In this document: piece by piece, positions 25,954 to 35,177 of the stretch
How the letters are laid out: every line of letters starts with the position of its first letter
How positions within the stretch are numbered: position 1 is the stretch's first letter
From: Hoylesella timonensis 4401737 = DSM 22865 = JCM 15640
GTDB taxonomy: Bacteria; Bacteroidota; Bacteroidia; Bacteroidales; Bacteroidaceae
DNA length: 64,000 nucleotides
Assembly: GCF_000455445.1 (NCBI RefSeq)
Contig: NZ_HG417093.1
Span: 235,356 to 299,355, forward strand
Direction of reading: 5' to 3'
The notes under the pieces: generated by a model
The model's database searches: none
What the model was told of the DNA's origin: nothing
The model's input: only the letters and a program-made list of their open reading frames with translations
Position numbers and translations under genes: made by a program

Positions 25954-26255
25954 AATTTCTTGGGTATTGCGTTATAATGTCTTTCAAGCATTGTTTGTAT
26001 GTCGCTCTGTTTGTAAAGTATCTTCCCTCCGATTTTGTAGAAAGGAAGCGTTCCTAAGTTTCTGTACTCTTGGAGCGTGCGTGTACTGAACCGTAATTGG
26101 CTACAAACCTCCTCGCCAGTGAGGTAAACCTCTCCGCCCAGCATCGGACGGGCGGTAGCGCAATACCGCTCCAATTTCTTCAATATTCCTTCCATCAGTT
26201 GTGAAAACAACTGCATCTGAGGGTCTTCCTGCGTAATGATTTCATTCTCTTCCAT
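25941..26255 (-). CDS. Small HTH (excisionase-like) protein, arm 1, gene B
   Basis: 104 residues with a MerR/Xis-type HTH_17 domain (GEEVCSQLRFSTRTLQEYRN, then PFYKIGGKILYKQSDIQTML). Proteins of this kind act as recombination directionality factors or regulators in Bacteroidota ICEs. It is about 83% similar to 40657-40968. Second gene of a two-HTH operon, overlapping DUF3408. Confidence 0.82.
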   Translation of the reverse strand: MEENEIITQEDPQMQLFSQLMEGILKKLERYCATARPMLGGEVYLTGEEVCSQLRFSTRTLQEYRNLGTLPFYKIGGKILYKQSDIQTMLERHYNAIPKKLWQE

Positions 26256-26275
26256 AGTTCATTCATTGTTTGAGT

Positions 26276-26545
26276 TCATTCATTGTTTGCGTTCAGTAAC
26301 TCTGCGATGTCGCTCTCCTTATAATAGCATTTATGCCCAATGATGGAGAAGGGTATTTTACCCGTGTCGCGATAGGATTGCAGGGTGCGTTTGCTGATGC
26401 CGAGCCTGCGGCATACGGCTTCATTGTCGAGCCATTCGTCCGTTTCGGGCGGATTGCCGATAAGCTGTTCAATACTGTGGATAAAATCTGCAAATTCGGA
26501 GCAGTGCCGCTCCCACGCCTTGCGGTCGATGATAATGAGTTTCAT
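26276..26545 (-). CDS. Small HTH (excisionase-like) protein, arm 1, gene A
   Basis: 89 residues, HTH_17 family (WLDNEAVCRRLGISKRTLQS, YRDTGKIPFSIIGHKCYYK). First gene of the two-HTH operon, with promoter box TACTTTTG at 26626-26633 upstream. About 80% identical to the mirror copy at 40380-40649. Likely controls excision or transfer together with gene B. Confidence 0.82.
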   Translation of the reverse strand: MKLIIIDRKAWERHCSEFADFIHSIEQLIGNPPETDEWLDNEAVCRRLGISKRTLQSYRDTGKIPFSIIGHKCYYKESDIAELLNANNE

Positions 26546-26625
26546 TGCCTTGATTTTGTTTTGATTACTTTATTGTTACTCGGCAAACAAACTGTTATGC
26601 AGTCCATTGCCGTACTTATCGAGTG

Positions 26626-26633
26626 CAAAAGTA
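26626..26633 (-). promoter_or_regulatory. Promoter of the arm-1 HTH operon
   Basis: Minus-strand TACTTTTG (TAnnTTTG). The same box with the same CGATAAGTACGG-like context is kept in the mirror arm at 40292-40299. It leaves a leader of about 80 nt before the ATG at 26545. Confidence 0.55.
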
Positions 26634-26791
26634 AACCCTCGGAAGCACCGCTGCAAGAAATGAGGATAAGCAGGGAAATAGAGAGAAAACAAGAGAAAAG
26701 ACCAAAGGAGATCCATCTGTGTTATTGCGGTAATGAGATGAGGTGCCGGCTCTTTCCTTTTATCACATAGCAATTATTCTCTCGACAGTTC

Positions 26792-26823
26792 GATAGTTCG
26801 ACAAATCGATATGTAGAACTATC
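26792..26823. repeat. 12-bp-stem hairpin, arm 1
   Basis: GATAGTTCGACA-N8-TGTAGAACTATC with one mismatch, the counterpart of the perfect hairpin at 40101-40132. It borders the 16-bp iteron array. Confidence 0.65.
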
Positions 26824-26930
26824 AATAGATAGTTTTATCGATAGATTATTTTGACGATATATAGTTTTGACAACAGATAGTCATGACAACAGATAGTCAT
26901 GACAATAAATTGTACAAACAACAGATAGTC
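26819..26930 (-). repeat. Phased 16-bp iteron array, arm 1 (about seven units)
   Basis: Read on the minus strand, consecutive 16-nt units such as GACTATCTGTTGTCAT (twice with one change), TACAATTTATTGTCAT and AACTATATATCGTCAA follow one another without spacers. The mirror arm has nine such units. Unit phase is exact, unlike a CRISPR. A protein-binding array (origin, excision or transfer control) is inferred. The rest of 26546-27095 holds no gene. Confidence 0.65.
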
Positions 26931-27095
26931 CGTATTATAGTCAGTCCTATCTATTGTTGGCTGTTACGCCTTGCGTCCAAAGAGCCTGAGTATGCCGTAT
27001 TCTTGTCGTGCCTATACTCTCTACGGCAGCCCAGCCCTGCAAGGTTGGGAGAGATGAATACGACCGCACGAATATTGAAAATGGCAATACCAACT

Positions 27096-27142
27096 TGAAA
27101 AGAAAAATCCTGCGGTGGAGATTCTTCTCTCCATCCGCAGGA
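27096..27142 (-). terminator. Rho-independent terminator after the arm-1 integrase operon
   Basis: Minus strand: CCTGCGGATGGAGA pairs with TCTCCACCGCAGG, followed by ATTTTTCTTTT. It ends the integrase-integrase-DUF1896 unit and isolates it from the HTH operon. The mirror arm has the same structure at 39699-39744. Confidence 0.82.
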
Positions 27143-27175
27143 CTTGACCTTGTCAGGGCAGATTGGCTGCCGTTG

Positions 27176-27183
27176 TACCTTTG
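27176..27183 (+). promoter_or_regulatory. Candidate antisense promoter facing DUF1896, arm 1
   Basis: TACCTTTG on the plus strand, pointing into the 3' end of the minus-strand DUF1896 gene. About 90 nt around it are conserved, in mirror orientation, at 39600-39697 although outside any gene. Confidence 0.4.
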
Positions 27184-27242
27184 CACGATAAGAAACGGCA
27201 TCAGGGACTTTGCGTGTGCCTTTGCTTACAACGCCTTTGGGC

Positions 27243-27710
27243 TTACCCCTCCGTCTGACCGATTATTGGCAAATGATTGCTCTTGGTAAGCAGCACTACC
27301 GTGCCTGTGAGTTCGGTGTAAAGACGGCCGTATTGCTCGTCAGAAGCCAATGTGTCCGTCAAACCGAATTTGTCGAATGTGGCTTGAATAGCCTTATTCG
27401 ACAACAAGATGGTTGCGAGTCTTTCAGGAAGCGATGCAGGCAGTTTCCTTTCAAACTCGTTTTCCAATACAGATACAAGCGTGTCATACTTGGAAAAATG
27501 CAAGCCATAATACAAAACCTCGCTTGCCATGCTTTCCGCTTCGGGGTGAGTGAAACCTTGCGCCACGGCATCGCAGTAAGCAGTGAGAGCCATGTCTGCT
27601 CGTGTGGTGATAAACTCCGTATCTTGCAACTTCTCAGGGAGATGCTCACTCATGTAACTTCTTAATTTCAATCGAAAGTAAGAAAGTTCCAGCTTGTTGT
27701 TCTCTTTCAT
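27243..27710 (-). CDS. DUF1896 protein, arm 1
   Basis: 155 residues (LSYFRLKLRSYMSEHLPEKL, ADMALTAYCDAVAQGFTHPE), all-helical, cytoplasmic: the DUF1896 family found beside integrases and helicases of Bacteroidota ICEs. Function unknown. It follows the second integrase by 8 nt, and its homologue is at 39127-39615 (about two-thirds identical). Confidence 0.8.
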   Translation of the reverse strand: MKENNKLELSYFRLKLRSYMSEHLPEKLQDTEFITTRADMALTAYCDAVAQGFTHPEAESMASEVLYYGLHFSKYDTLVSVLENEFERKLPASLPERLATILLSNKAIQATFDKFGLTDTLASDEQYGRLYTELTGTVVLLTKSNHLPIIGQTEG

Positions 27711-27718
27711 TTTTATTT

Positions 27719-29038
27719 TTATTTAGCGTTGATGTTCAATGATGGTTGCTTTGCGGTCAAAGGACAAGTTACTTGTCCTCCGCTTGGCTTTCTTGGTGGA
27801 CAGACACGCAAAGCCTTTCGCAGTTCCCTTGTGGTATTGCCGCCCATGAGTGGCTGCATCTCACGGGCAATTTTACTCTTGCTGACCTTTGCGTAAAGTT
27901 CGGTGGTGGAAATGAAACGGTGTCCGAGCATCTTACTGACGGTTTCTATCGGCAAACCGTTCTCCAAACAGATGGTCGTGGCAAAGGTATGCCGTGCCGT
28001 ATGCGAGGTGGCTTCGGTATGAGGTGGGAGTCCTGCCTTGATGATAATGTCCCTTATCTTGCGGTTGAAATGGCTATTCGTGGGGAATTCACGAAAGAGC
28101 AAACCCTCCTTTCGTCCGTCGCTGACAATGGTGAGTATCTCTTCGGCAATGGGCAATAAAGGAATAATGCTCCTGTTCTGTGTCTTTGTGCGACAGAGCG
28201 ATATGTACCTACGCCCATCCCCGAATGTGTAAACATCGTCCATTCGGAGTTTCTTCAAGTCTGAGAATGCCAGCCCCGTGAAACAGCCCAAGAGGAAGAT
28301 GAGCCTGCAATGGTTGTCCACCGAGCGGTGTGGGCGATATGAGAGAAGTTTGTGTAAATCGTCAGAAGTGAGGGCATTGCGCTCGTAGGTGGGCGTTTCA
28401 ATGTCTATCTGCTCAAAAGGGTCTTCACGGATATATCGCTCTTGCAGTGCTTTTCGGATGACTTGATGCAGGTGGCGCAGACGATTGGAAACAGTGCTTT
28501 CCTTGTTTCCCAAGTCCCGCAGCATAAATAGGCGGTAATGTTCTATGAGGTCCTTGTCTGCCTCTTTGGGAAGACAGTCCCCATTTCCCCTTGTTTTTAG
28601 AAAAAGTGCAAAATTCTTCCTACTGTCCCTGAAAGCCCTGACGGTAGCCTTTCCTATCGTCTTGCCCTGCAATGCCTCCTTGCTTTCACAGACGGATTGG
28701 TAAATCTCTATGAGTGTCGGGGTGGGTTTGTTTTGGTGCTGGTACTGCTCTTTGAGGTATTCAGCCGTAATGTAGTTCTCTTCTCTTAACGTGAGTTCAT
28801 AGAGTGCGTGAAGTTGGTCTTCTATTGAGTTCAGTTGCAGATTGACGGCATTCGCTCTGTTTGCCACCACTTTTATGCGCCCTTTCTTTGATTGCCAATC
28901 ATCGGGAGAGGTGTATAAACCTGTTGAGAATGAAGAAGACGCACCATTGCAGGTGATACGGCAGCGGATAATGCATTCATTCCTTTCGCTTGTCTTGCTT
29001 CTGTCTATATAGAATAGAATTGAAAATGTACTTTTCAT
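27719..29038 (-). CDS. Tyrosine recombinase (integrase B), arm 1
   Basis: 439 residues. N-terminal arm-binding and SAM-like core-binding domains, then a catalytic domain with Lys in CRTKTQNRS, HTARHTFAT (His-x-x-Arg), GH (KMLGHRF) and nucleophile Tyr in STTELYAKVS. The first catalytic Arg is absent (TGLAFSDL), as in the IntDOT group. It follows integrase A by 13 nt. The pair probably drives integration and excision of the element. The C-terminus carries about 35 extra residues. Confidence 0.85.
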   Translation of the reverse strand: MKSTFSILFYIDRSKTSERNECIIRCRITCNGASSSFSTGLYTSPDDWQSKKGRIKVVANRANAVNLQLNSIEDQLHALYELTLREENYITAEYLKEQYQHQNKPTPTLIEIYQSVCESKEALQGKTIGKATVRAFRDSRKNFALFLKTRGNGDCLPKEADKDLIEHYRLFMLRDLGNKESTVSNRLRHLHQVIRKALQERYIREDPFEQIDIETPTYERNALTSDDLHKLLSYRPHRSVDNHCRLIFLLGCFTGLAFSDLKKLRMDDVYTFGDGRRYISLCRTKTQNRSIIPLLPIAEEILTIVSDGRKEGLLFREFPTNSHFNRKIRDIIIKAGLPPHTEATSHTARHTFATTICLENGLPIETVSKMLGHRFISTTELYAKVSKSKIAREMQPLMGGNTTRELRKALRVCPPRKPSGGQVTCPLTAKQPSLNINAK

Positions 29039-29051
29039 TGTTCTTGGACTT

Positions 29052-30305
29052 TTAGTTGATTAAACGATATTGTGCGATGAGAGGGAGAATCTTCTCCACA
29101 TCCCGAAAGACACGCTCTGGAGAAGTCTCTGCATACACCTGTGTGGTCTTTATCTGGCTGTGTCCGAGCATTTTCGATACGCTTTCGATGGACACGCCTT
29201 CTGAAAGCGTCATCTGCGATGCGAAGGTATGCCTTGCCATGTGATAGGTCAGCGTTTTCTGAATACCGCAAAGCCGTGCTATCTTTTTGAGGTGTATGTT
29301 CAACGTGTCACAGCCCGGTATGGGCAGCAGATACCCTTTTGGGGGTTCGTGGCGGAACGCCCTCGTATGAATGCCCCTGTACCGCTCAATGATGGCGGAT
29401 GCTTCGGGTAATAATGGAATGTGACATACATTGCCCGTCTTCACTCTCGGCTTGCGTATCCAATCCATATCAGACTCGTGGATGATATGCTCTACCGTGA
29501 GGTGGTACACATCCGTGTAGGAAAGCCCTGTATAGCACGAAAAGAGAAACGTATCCCTTGACACCTGCTCGTAGCCTTGCAGTTCGTTATCGGTTAATGC
29601 CGCAATCTTGTTTACTTCCTCCCTTGTAATGTATCGGGGTGTTCCAACGTCCCAGCGGATGGAATGACCGATAAAAGGATAGGAGTCTATGATGTGCCGT
29701 TTGTGCAGGTCTTTGAGCAGGGATGCCAGCATAGTAAGATAACCAGCCGAAGTGTTGAGTTTAAAACCCTTTTCTTTGGCAAAATACTCCTCCAAGTCCT
29801 TGATAAGGGCTGTATCGGCTTTTTGCACGGGAATATCGTCCACATGGTAGCGGCATCTCAGAAATTCAGACAGATGCTTGCGGAAGAGCAGCAGACATTT
29901 CAGTCTTCTTTCGCTGCGATCTATGCCAACTCGTTCACGGAAGCGGTCGATATACTCGTCCGCATGATGAAGCAGCCCCTGCGACTCGCTGTTTAACCCG
30001 AATACAAGTTCCCTTATCTTCCCTGCCGTGACAGTGTTGTTCAACTTGCCCGAAAGCGATTCATAAATTTGATGGACACTTACTTGCAGTCGGTCAAGTT
30101 CCCTGTTCACTGATACGGCTTCGGAACTCTTACCCACAAGTCGCTGTTTACGACTATCCCAAATTTTTGGCGTACAGGCGCATTTGCAACTGAACTGAAC
30201 CATTGAGCGACCGATACTGATGCGTCCCATGATGGGACTTTTTCCGTTTTTGTCCTGCGTACCTCTTTTGAGGTAGAAAAGCAGCTTGATTTTTTCTTTT
30301 TCCAT
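29052..30305 (-). CDS. Tyrosine recombinase (integrase A), arm 1
   Basis: 417 residues from the ATG at 30305 (MEKEKIKLLFYLKRG); a 53-residue in-frame extension upstream would include the promoter and is unlikely. Catalytic features: RVKTGN Lys, HMARHTFASQ, KMLGHSQ and Tyr in KTTQVYAETS; the first Arg position reads TGLSYTDV. First gene of the integrase operon. Homologous to 36620-37840 in the mirror arm (shared WDSRKQRL motif). Confidence 0.85.
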   Translation of the reverse strand: MEKEKIKLLFYLKRGTQDKNGKSPIMGRISIGRSMVQFSCKCACTPKIWDSRKQRLVGKSSEAVSVNRELDRLQVSVHQIYESLSGKLNNTVTAGKIRELVFGLNSESQGLLHHADEYIDRFRERVGIDRSERRLKCLLLFRKHLSEFLRCRYHVDDIPVQKADTALIKDLEEYFAKEKGFKLNTSAGYLTMLASLLKDLHKRHIIDSYPFIGHSIRWDVGTPRYITREEVNKIAALTDNELQGYEQVSRDTFLFSCYTGLSYTDVYHLTVEHIIHESDMDWIRKPRVKTGNVCHIPLLPEASAIIERYRGIHTRAFRHEPPKGYLLPIPGCDTLNIHLKKIARLCGIQKTLTYHMARHTFASQMTLSEGVSIESVSKMLGHSQIKTTQVYAETSPERVFRDVEKILPLIAQYRLIN

Positions 30306-30319
30306 TGTTTTTTTGCTTA

Positions 30320-30327
30320 CAAAATTA
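30320..30327 (-). promoter_or_regulatory. Promoter of the arm-1 integrase operon
   Basis: Minus-strand TAATTTTG fits TAnnTTTG, 14 nt before the ATG at 30305. An inverted repeat TGGTAACT/AGTTACCA (30439-30446, 30390-30397) lies upstream and may be a recombinase or regulator site. Confidence 0.45.
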
Positions 30328-30569
30328 TACTTCCCAGAGGAACTTTGAGCGATGCAAAACATTGATAATAAAAGAGAAAACACCGTTTTAGTTACCACTT
30401 TTAGCTGTTCTTTTCCTTTCATCGTTTCTCGAACGATTTGGTAACTGAACTCTTGCTTTTTCACTCCATTTTTCGCCTATTTACCTTGATGCAACCCAAT
30501 GAGAAAGCAGGCAATATATCTTGTGTTTCAATCAGATACGCATTTTTCTCCTTTTCTTGCTTCCAACTC

Positions 30570-33500
30570 CTATACTTCCGCATAGAACGAAGCCAGCTCA
30601 GGCACTTTGATGAATGTTCTGAAGCGTTCCTTCTGAATAATCTCATTGGTGATGGAAAACTCATAGTCGGTGGACTTCTTGGCAAATACCGCTGCCCATG
30701 CGTCAAAACTGTTGATGCCCTGCTTTTCCAAGGCTTGCGGGCGCAAGTACTTGAACAAAAGATATAGTTCAGTCAAGCTATTGGAAATAGTAGTTCCCGA
30801 AAGGAAGGTTGCCCCCAAGTCCTTGCCCGACCGCTCTTGTATAGTGCGAATAGCAAAAAGCATATTGAGCGCACGTTGTGAGCCGTCAGGATTGCCCAAG
30901 CCCGACACTCTGTCATGGCGGGTGTTGAACATCAAGTTCTTGAATTGATGGCTTTCATCTACAAAAAGGTGGTCAATGCCCATCATTTTGAAGTCCACGG
31001 CGTCGTCCTTTCGCTCGGCAATGCTGTCTTGAATGCCCTGCAACTTGGCTTCCAAGGTCTGCTTACGTTTTTCTAAGCCTTTGAGCATGGCACGGGAAAT
31101 GTCCGCTCCCTGCATACGGAGTACTTCAAGGTTTTCCTCCACAGAATCTTTTTCTTTCTGCAAAATCGCTTCTTGTATCTCCAAAGCCTGCGGTATCATG
31201 CCAAACTGCTCATGCGTGAGGATAATACAATCCCAATCGTTGTTCTTGATGTCATTGAAGATGCGCTGGCGATTTTGCTTACTGAAGTCGTTCTTTCCCG
31301 GATAGAGTATCTTGGCATTGGGATAAGCCTTGCGGAAGGTATCGGCAATGTCAAAGACATTTGCCTTTAGTCCGATAATCATCGGCTTGTTTGCCAGTCC
31401 CAATCGCTTCATCTCATAGGCAGCCGTACACATGATAAGCGTCTTGCCCGCTCCCACCTCGTGATCGCAGATGCCGCCACCGTTGGTTTTGAGCATCCAC
31501 ACGGCATCCTTCTGACTCTTGTAAAGGTCGAATATGCCCAGCCGTTTGAGGTCAAGGTCGGGAAACGTCTGGTGCGTACCGTCAAAGTTGGGTCGCACAA
31601 AACAGTTGAACAGACGATTATACCTGTCGGAGAGTTGCTGCTTGAACGTGTCGGGTGTGCGTCCGAGCCAATCAACAAAACCCTGCCTGATTTCCTCAAT
31701 CTTGGCATTTGCCATCTGGATGGCATGTCCGTCCCTTACTTTAATGGTTTTGGTCTCTCCCGTAACCTTATCTGTCACCTCCTTGCTCTTGTTGATGTCG
31801 GGAATGGTATTGTGCAGGGCGTGCTTCAGGAGATTGATGCCGTCATAGCGGCGGAACTCACCTTGTACGGCATACTTGTGCCAGATATTGGCATTCTTTT
31901 GGTCGCAGACAATGCTGTACTCATCCATGTTGGAGTGGTAGGATACACTAATATCCGTTCCGAAGAACTCTGAAGCGAATCTGCCATAGACTTTGGCAGG
32001 TATCCAGCGTTCACCGAGATTGAAGTCAAGGTCTGCAAATGGAATGAGTGTCGGCGTGGCTGCACGCAGGGCAGCAAGACTCTGCTTTGCCTCTTCGTGG
32101 TCGGGATGTTCCAAGAGCCATGACTCAATACGCTCCGCCTTTTCTATTACATTGCCCGAAATGAACTTGTCCGCAACCTCATAAGCATTCTCTTCGGGAT
32201 TATAATAGATGCGACCTTCTAAGGAAGAAATGATGTCGCTTTCCTCCATATCAGGTAAAAGCGAACTCATATAGTCAAGTTCCACCGTACCGTACTTGTT
32301 GAGCGATGCACCCAGTGCCTCCATCGGGTCTGCGGCAACGGTCAGCTCTGTGGTAGAAAAAGCTGTTGGATGGTCAAAGATGTCCGCCTTGACGTACCTG
32401 CCGTTCTCGGAGCGTTCCAAGAAGAGCATTTCCACGCCTGTGGCATCCATCTTGATGATGTCGGTGTTCGCCTTCTGGTTAAAGTAGCCCCAGCGTGCAA
32501 CATAGTCATCATACAGATGATTGAGCCTGTTTCTATCTTCCCTGTCTTCTGCATGGTTCTCTGCCTCGTAGTCATAGAGACGATGATAGCACTCCCGTAT
32601 CTCGATATAGCTTTTTAGTCGGGAAAGCTGGGCATACGGCAAGTCCATCGGATTAAAGGTTGGATGTCGCTTTAAGTCAGAAAGAAACCCCACCTGACCT
32701 TTCTGCACGACAATGGAACCATCTCTTAGGTGAGAGTCCGGCAATGATAGAAAAGGGCGTGGGGAAGCGTCAAATACCTTTCTGACTTCCGCTATCGGCT
32801 GCGGCTTGCGCTCCTCGGCTTCATTCATAAAATCAAAGAGAGACGGTTCACGATATGACTGAGAGGAAGTCTTCTTGCTGCTTCTGCCCTTGGTTCTGTG
32901 CTGCGTTGCAGTTGTTGGCTGTTTCTCCTTATTCTCGTTTCTTCCTTTATTTCCCGTCAGCCTTTGTTCTTCGGAAGCCTGTATCTGTGGTTTAGGGACT
33001 TCCTTAATCTCGCCGTTCACGCGCTTTACTTCCTGCGTCCAGAGATTGTATTCCTCCGGAGCGAACAGTGAAGGCTGCTCCGTTTCCTGTCGCTCGTCCA
33101 AGCCGTCCATCACTGGGTGGTGGTCATCATCGAAATAGACAGTCTGCCCGTTCATCTCCCGTGGGGCTTCCACATCGGTGCGGATTTCTTTCACTTCCTG
33201 CTCATATTGGCGGTGAAGGTTAAGCACAGGTACTCCCTCTGGGGCTGATTCTTCAATAGTAGAGTCTGCCTCTTGTATCTGTACTGTCTGCTCACCGCCC
33301 GTTTTATCAACTTGCTCACTGATTTTTTCAACTTGAACTTCCTCTTTGGGTTCTTCCGTGGAAAGGTTATCTTCCATTGTCGAAGTCTGAACTTCGGGTG
33401 CAGCCTTTTCCTTGATTTCCTCTGTCACCACTTCTTCTTTGGTATATTGTCCCCTGACGATTTCTTCCAGTTCGGCTATCTCGTGCAATTTCTTAGGAGA

Positions 33501-35081
33501 GAAGTACAGGTCGCGCTCGATGCCCAGCCCATGAATCTTCACTTCCTCCATCTCGTCAAGCGACATATTGCCCAACTCCCAGCCGTAGCCCATCGTGACA
33601 GCACCGAAACCAATGCGGCTCTTAGGGTCGTACTCCAAAAGATAAGCCGTGTAAGCTCCCATCGGGAAGAAATAGCGTGCGTAGGCGACCTTATCACCAA
33701 TAAGTTCCTTTTCCGTGCTGTACAGTTTAGGTAGTCGCTTTCTGATGCTGTCGGGCATCAGATTATAGGCGTTATCTGCCTCCTTGTGCACTTTGGGATC
33801 CTCTTTGGGTAAATTTACCGTTATACCTAACTTTCTCAGTTGTTTTTCGGCTTCTTTCTGCCGTTCCTCCTCCGTCATAGGTATGCCTGTTTCATAGAGT
33901 TTTCGATCAAAGCGTTGCTCAACTTCCAAGGAGAGCTGTGTCCTGATACTCTTCGCCATATCATCAATGCTGCCATCGAAGCGATACTCCCATGCAGGCT
34001 TGCCGTAGGGGTCTGTACCCATCGTGCGCTCCGTGGCGATGATACGGTGAGCAATGTCTTTCCAATCTCCTGCGAAAAGTGAGTTGTGCTTGAAGACGAC
34101 AGAAGAGCCTTCTTCTTTGGGAACGGAAAGAGTTTCTACAAACTGCTGTTCAATCCCCTCGCTGATTTCTTTACCTGTCTGCTTCTGCAGGACGATGAGG
34201 TCACTGCCTACGTCTGTTCCTGCATTGTCTGAAAACATACCTGATGGCAGTCGGAGAGCGGAGATAAGGCGGCTGTTCTGCATCAGATAACGACGTATGG
34301 CTTCATTGCGGGGACTGTCCAATACACCCTGCGAGGTGATGAATGCCAGTAAGCCACCTTCCTTGATGCAGTCCAGACCTTTCACGAAGAAGTAATTGTG
34401 GATGGCACGTGTGGACTCACGTTTAAGAATGTCCTTGCCCTTGCTGTACTCACGGTCATAGACCATAAAATCCCCGAAAGGAATGTTACTTGTAATAAGG
34501 TCGTATTTTTCCTTATCTTCCAACTCTCCGATGGCTTCAAAGGGTTCTTGGCGGACAATGATGTTGCCTTGCCCATAAGGATGAATGGATTGTGAGATAC
34601 GGGCAGTGAGCAAATCTTTTTCCATTGCATCGACCATTCCAGCCCTTTTAGCAAAAGTCTCGGTAAAGGCTCCCATGCCTGCCGAAGGGTCCAAGCAGCG
34701 ACGTATGGGTACATCTACAGAAGTAAGCGCATCGGAAATGGCGGCAACGATACGGGTATCGGTATAGAAAGAGGTCAGTACGCTTGCCTTGATGCTCTCC
34801 CAGTACCGCTTGGCGGTATTGGCATCGACGGCATCACGGTAAATCATCTGTTTGAGCCTTTGCGTAGGCTCGAAGAGCTGTTGCTCCGACTTGCTCCAAT
34901 AACGGAGGTCGTCGGGGCTGTCACATCGGTTCAGTACGCATTTCAAGCCACCGAAGCCCTGATAGTTCCGTAAGATACTTTTCTCTGCTTCGGTGGCTTC
35001 GCGGCGTTCTTTTTCCAAGCGAAGCACAACACGGATGGCTTCCGTGTTGGCTTCAAGGACGTTTTTCTTATTATATGCCAT
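30570..35081 (-). CDS. ICE methylase-helicase fusion protein, C-terminally truncated
   Basis: 1503 residues of a family usually near 1,900 or more. The N-terminal N6-adenine methylase-like domain has DPSAGMGAFTETFAKR and NIPFG; then a Glu/Thr-rich linker (about 560-770) and an SNF2-like helicase lobe with Walker A VGAGKT and DESHQF. The frame stops right after KVPELASFYAEV, before the second helicase lobe, so ATP-driven activity is probably lost. The missing next segment is the one found as a relic at 7206-7490. It begins 96 nt after the topoisomerase fragment. Role in the intact family: probably protecting or remodelling transferred DNA (inference). Confidence 0.8.
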   Translation of the reverse strand: MAYNKKNVLEANTEAIRVVLRLEKERREATEAEKSILRNYQGFGGLKCVLNRCDSPDDLRYWSKSEQQLFEPTQRLKQMIYRDAVDANTAKRYWESIKASVLTSFYTDTRIVAAISDALTSVDVPIRRCLDPSAGMGAFTETFAKRAGMVDAMEKDLLTARISQSIHPYGQGNIIVRQEPFEAIGELEDKEKYDLITSNIPFGDFMVYDREYSKGKDILKRESTRAIHNYFFVKGLDCIKEGGLLAFITSQGVLDSPRNEAIRRYLMQNSRLISALRLPSGMFSDNAGTDVGSDLIVLQKQTGKEISEGIEQQFVETLSVPKEEGSSVVFKHNSLFAGDWKDIAHRIIATERTMGTDPYGKPAWEYRFDGSIDDMAKSIRTQLSLEVEQRFDRKLYETGIPMTEEERQKEAEKQLRKLGITVNLPKEDPKVHKEADNAYNLMPDSIRKRLPKLYSTEKELIGDKVAYARYFFPMGAYTAYLLEYDPKSRIGFGAVTMGYGWELGNMSLDEMEEVKIHGLGIERDLYFSPKKLHEIAELEEIVRGQYTKEEVVTEEIKEKAAPEVQTSTMEDNLSTEEPKEEVQVEKISEQVDKTGGEQTVQIQEADSTIEESAPEGVPVLNLHRQYEQEVKEIRTDVEAPREMNGQTVYFDDDHHPVMDGLDERQETEQPSLFAPEEYNLWTQEVKRVNGEIKEVPKPQIQASEEQRLTGNKGRNENKEKQPTTATQHRTKGRSSKKTSSQSYREPSLFDFMNEAEERKPQPIAEVRKVFDASPRPFLSLPDSHLRDGSIVVQKGQVGFLSDLKRHPTFNPMDLPYAQLSRLKSYIEIRECYHRLYDYEAENHAEDREDRNRLNHLYDDYVARWGYFNQKANTDIIKMDATGVEMLFLERSENGRYVKADIFDHPTAFSTTELTVAADPMEALGASLNKYGTVELDYMSSLLPDMEESDIISSLEGRIYYNPEENAYEVADKFISGNVIEKAERIESWLLEHPDHEEAKQSLAALRAATPTLIPFADLDFNLGERWIPAKVYGRFASEFFGTDISVSYHSNMDEYSIVCDQKNANIWHKYAVQGEFRRYDGINLLKHALHNTIPDINKSKEVTDKVTGETKTIKVRDGHAIQMANAKIEEIRQGFVDWLGRTPDTFKQQLSDRYNRLFNCFVRPNFDGTHQTFPDLDLKRLGIFDLYKSQKDAVWMLKTNGGGICDHEVGAGKTLIMCTAAYEMKRLGLANKPMIIGLKANVFDIADTFRKAYPNAKILYPGKNDFSKQNRQRIFNDIKNNDWDCIILTHEQFGMIPQALEIQEAILQKEKDSVEENLEVLRMQGADISRAMLKGLEKRKQTLEAKLQGIQDSIAERKDDAVDFKMMGIDHLFVDESHQFKNLMFNTRHDRVSGLGNPDGSQRALNMLFAIRTIQERSGKDLGATFLSGTTISNSLTELYLLFKYLRPQALEKQGINSFDAWAAVFAKKSTDYEFSITNEIIQKERFRTFIKVPELASFYAEV

Positions 35082-35108
35082 AGTGTTTCTTTTTTAATTA
35101 AGGAGGAG

Positions 35109-35147
35109 GAAAAAAGTCGGAAGATATAAAGTATATTACCTCCCGAC
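35109..35147 (-). terminator. Terminator-like hairpin between topoisomerase and helicase genes
   Basis: Minus strand: GTCGGGAG (35140-35147) pairs with CTTCCGAC (35116-35123) with one wobble pair, followed by TTTTTT. Confidence 0.55.
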
Positions 35148-35177
35148 CAATTCCGTTCCTCTTTATTTCTGTCGGGA

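Noticed and set aside
30306..30464. N-terminal extension of the arm-1 integrase A
   Set aside because: The 53 extra residues cover the promoter box and have no counterpart in the arm-2 homologue.
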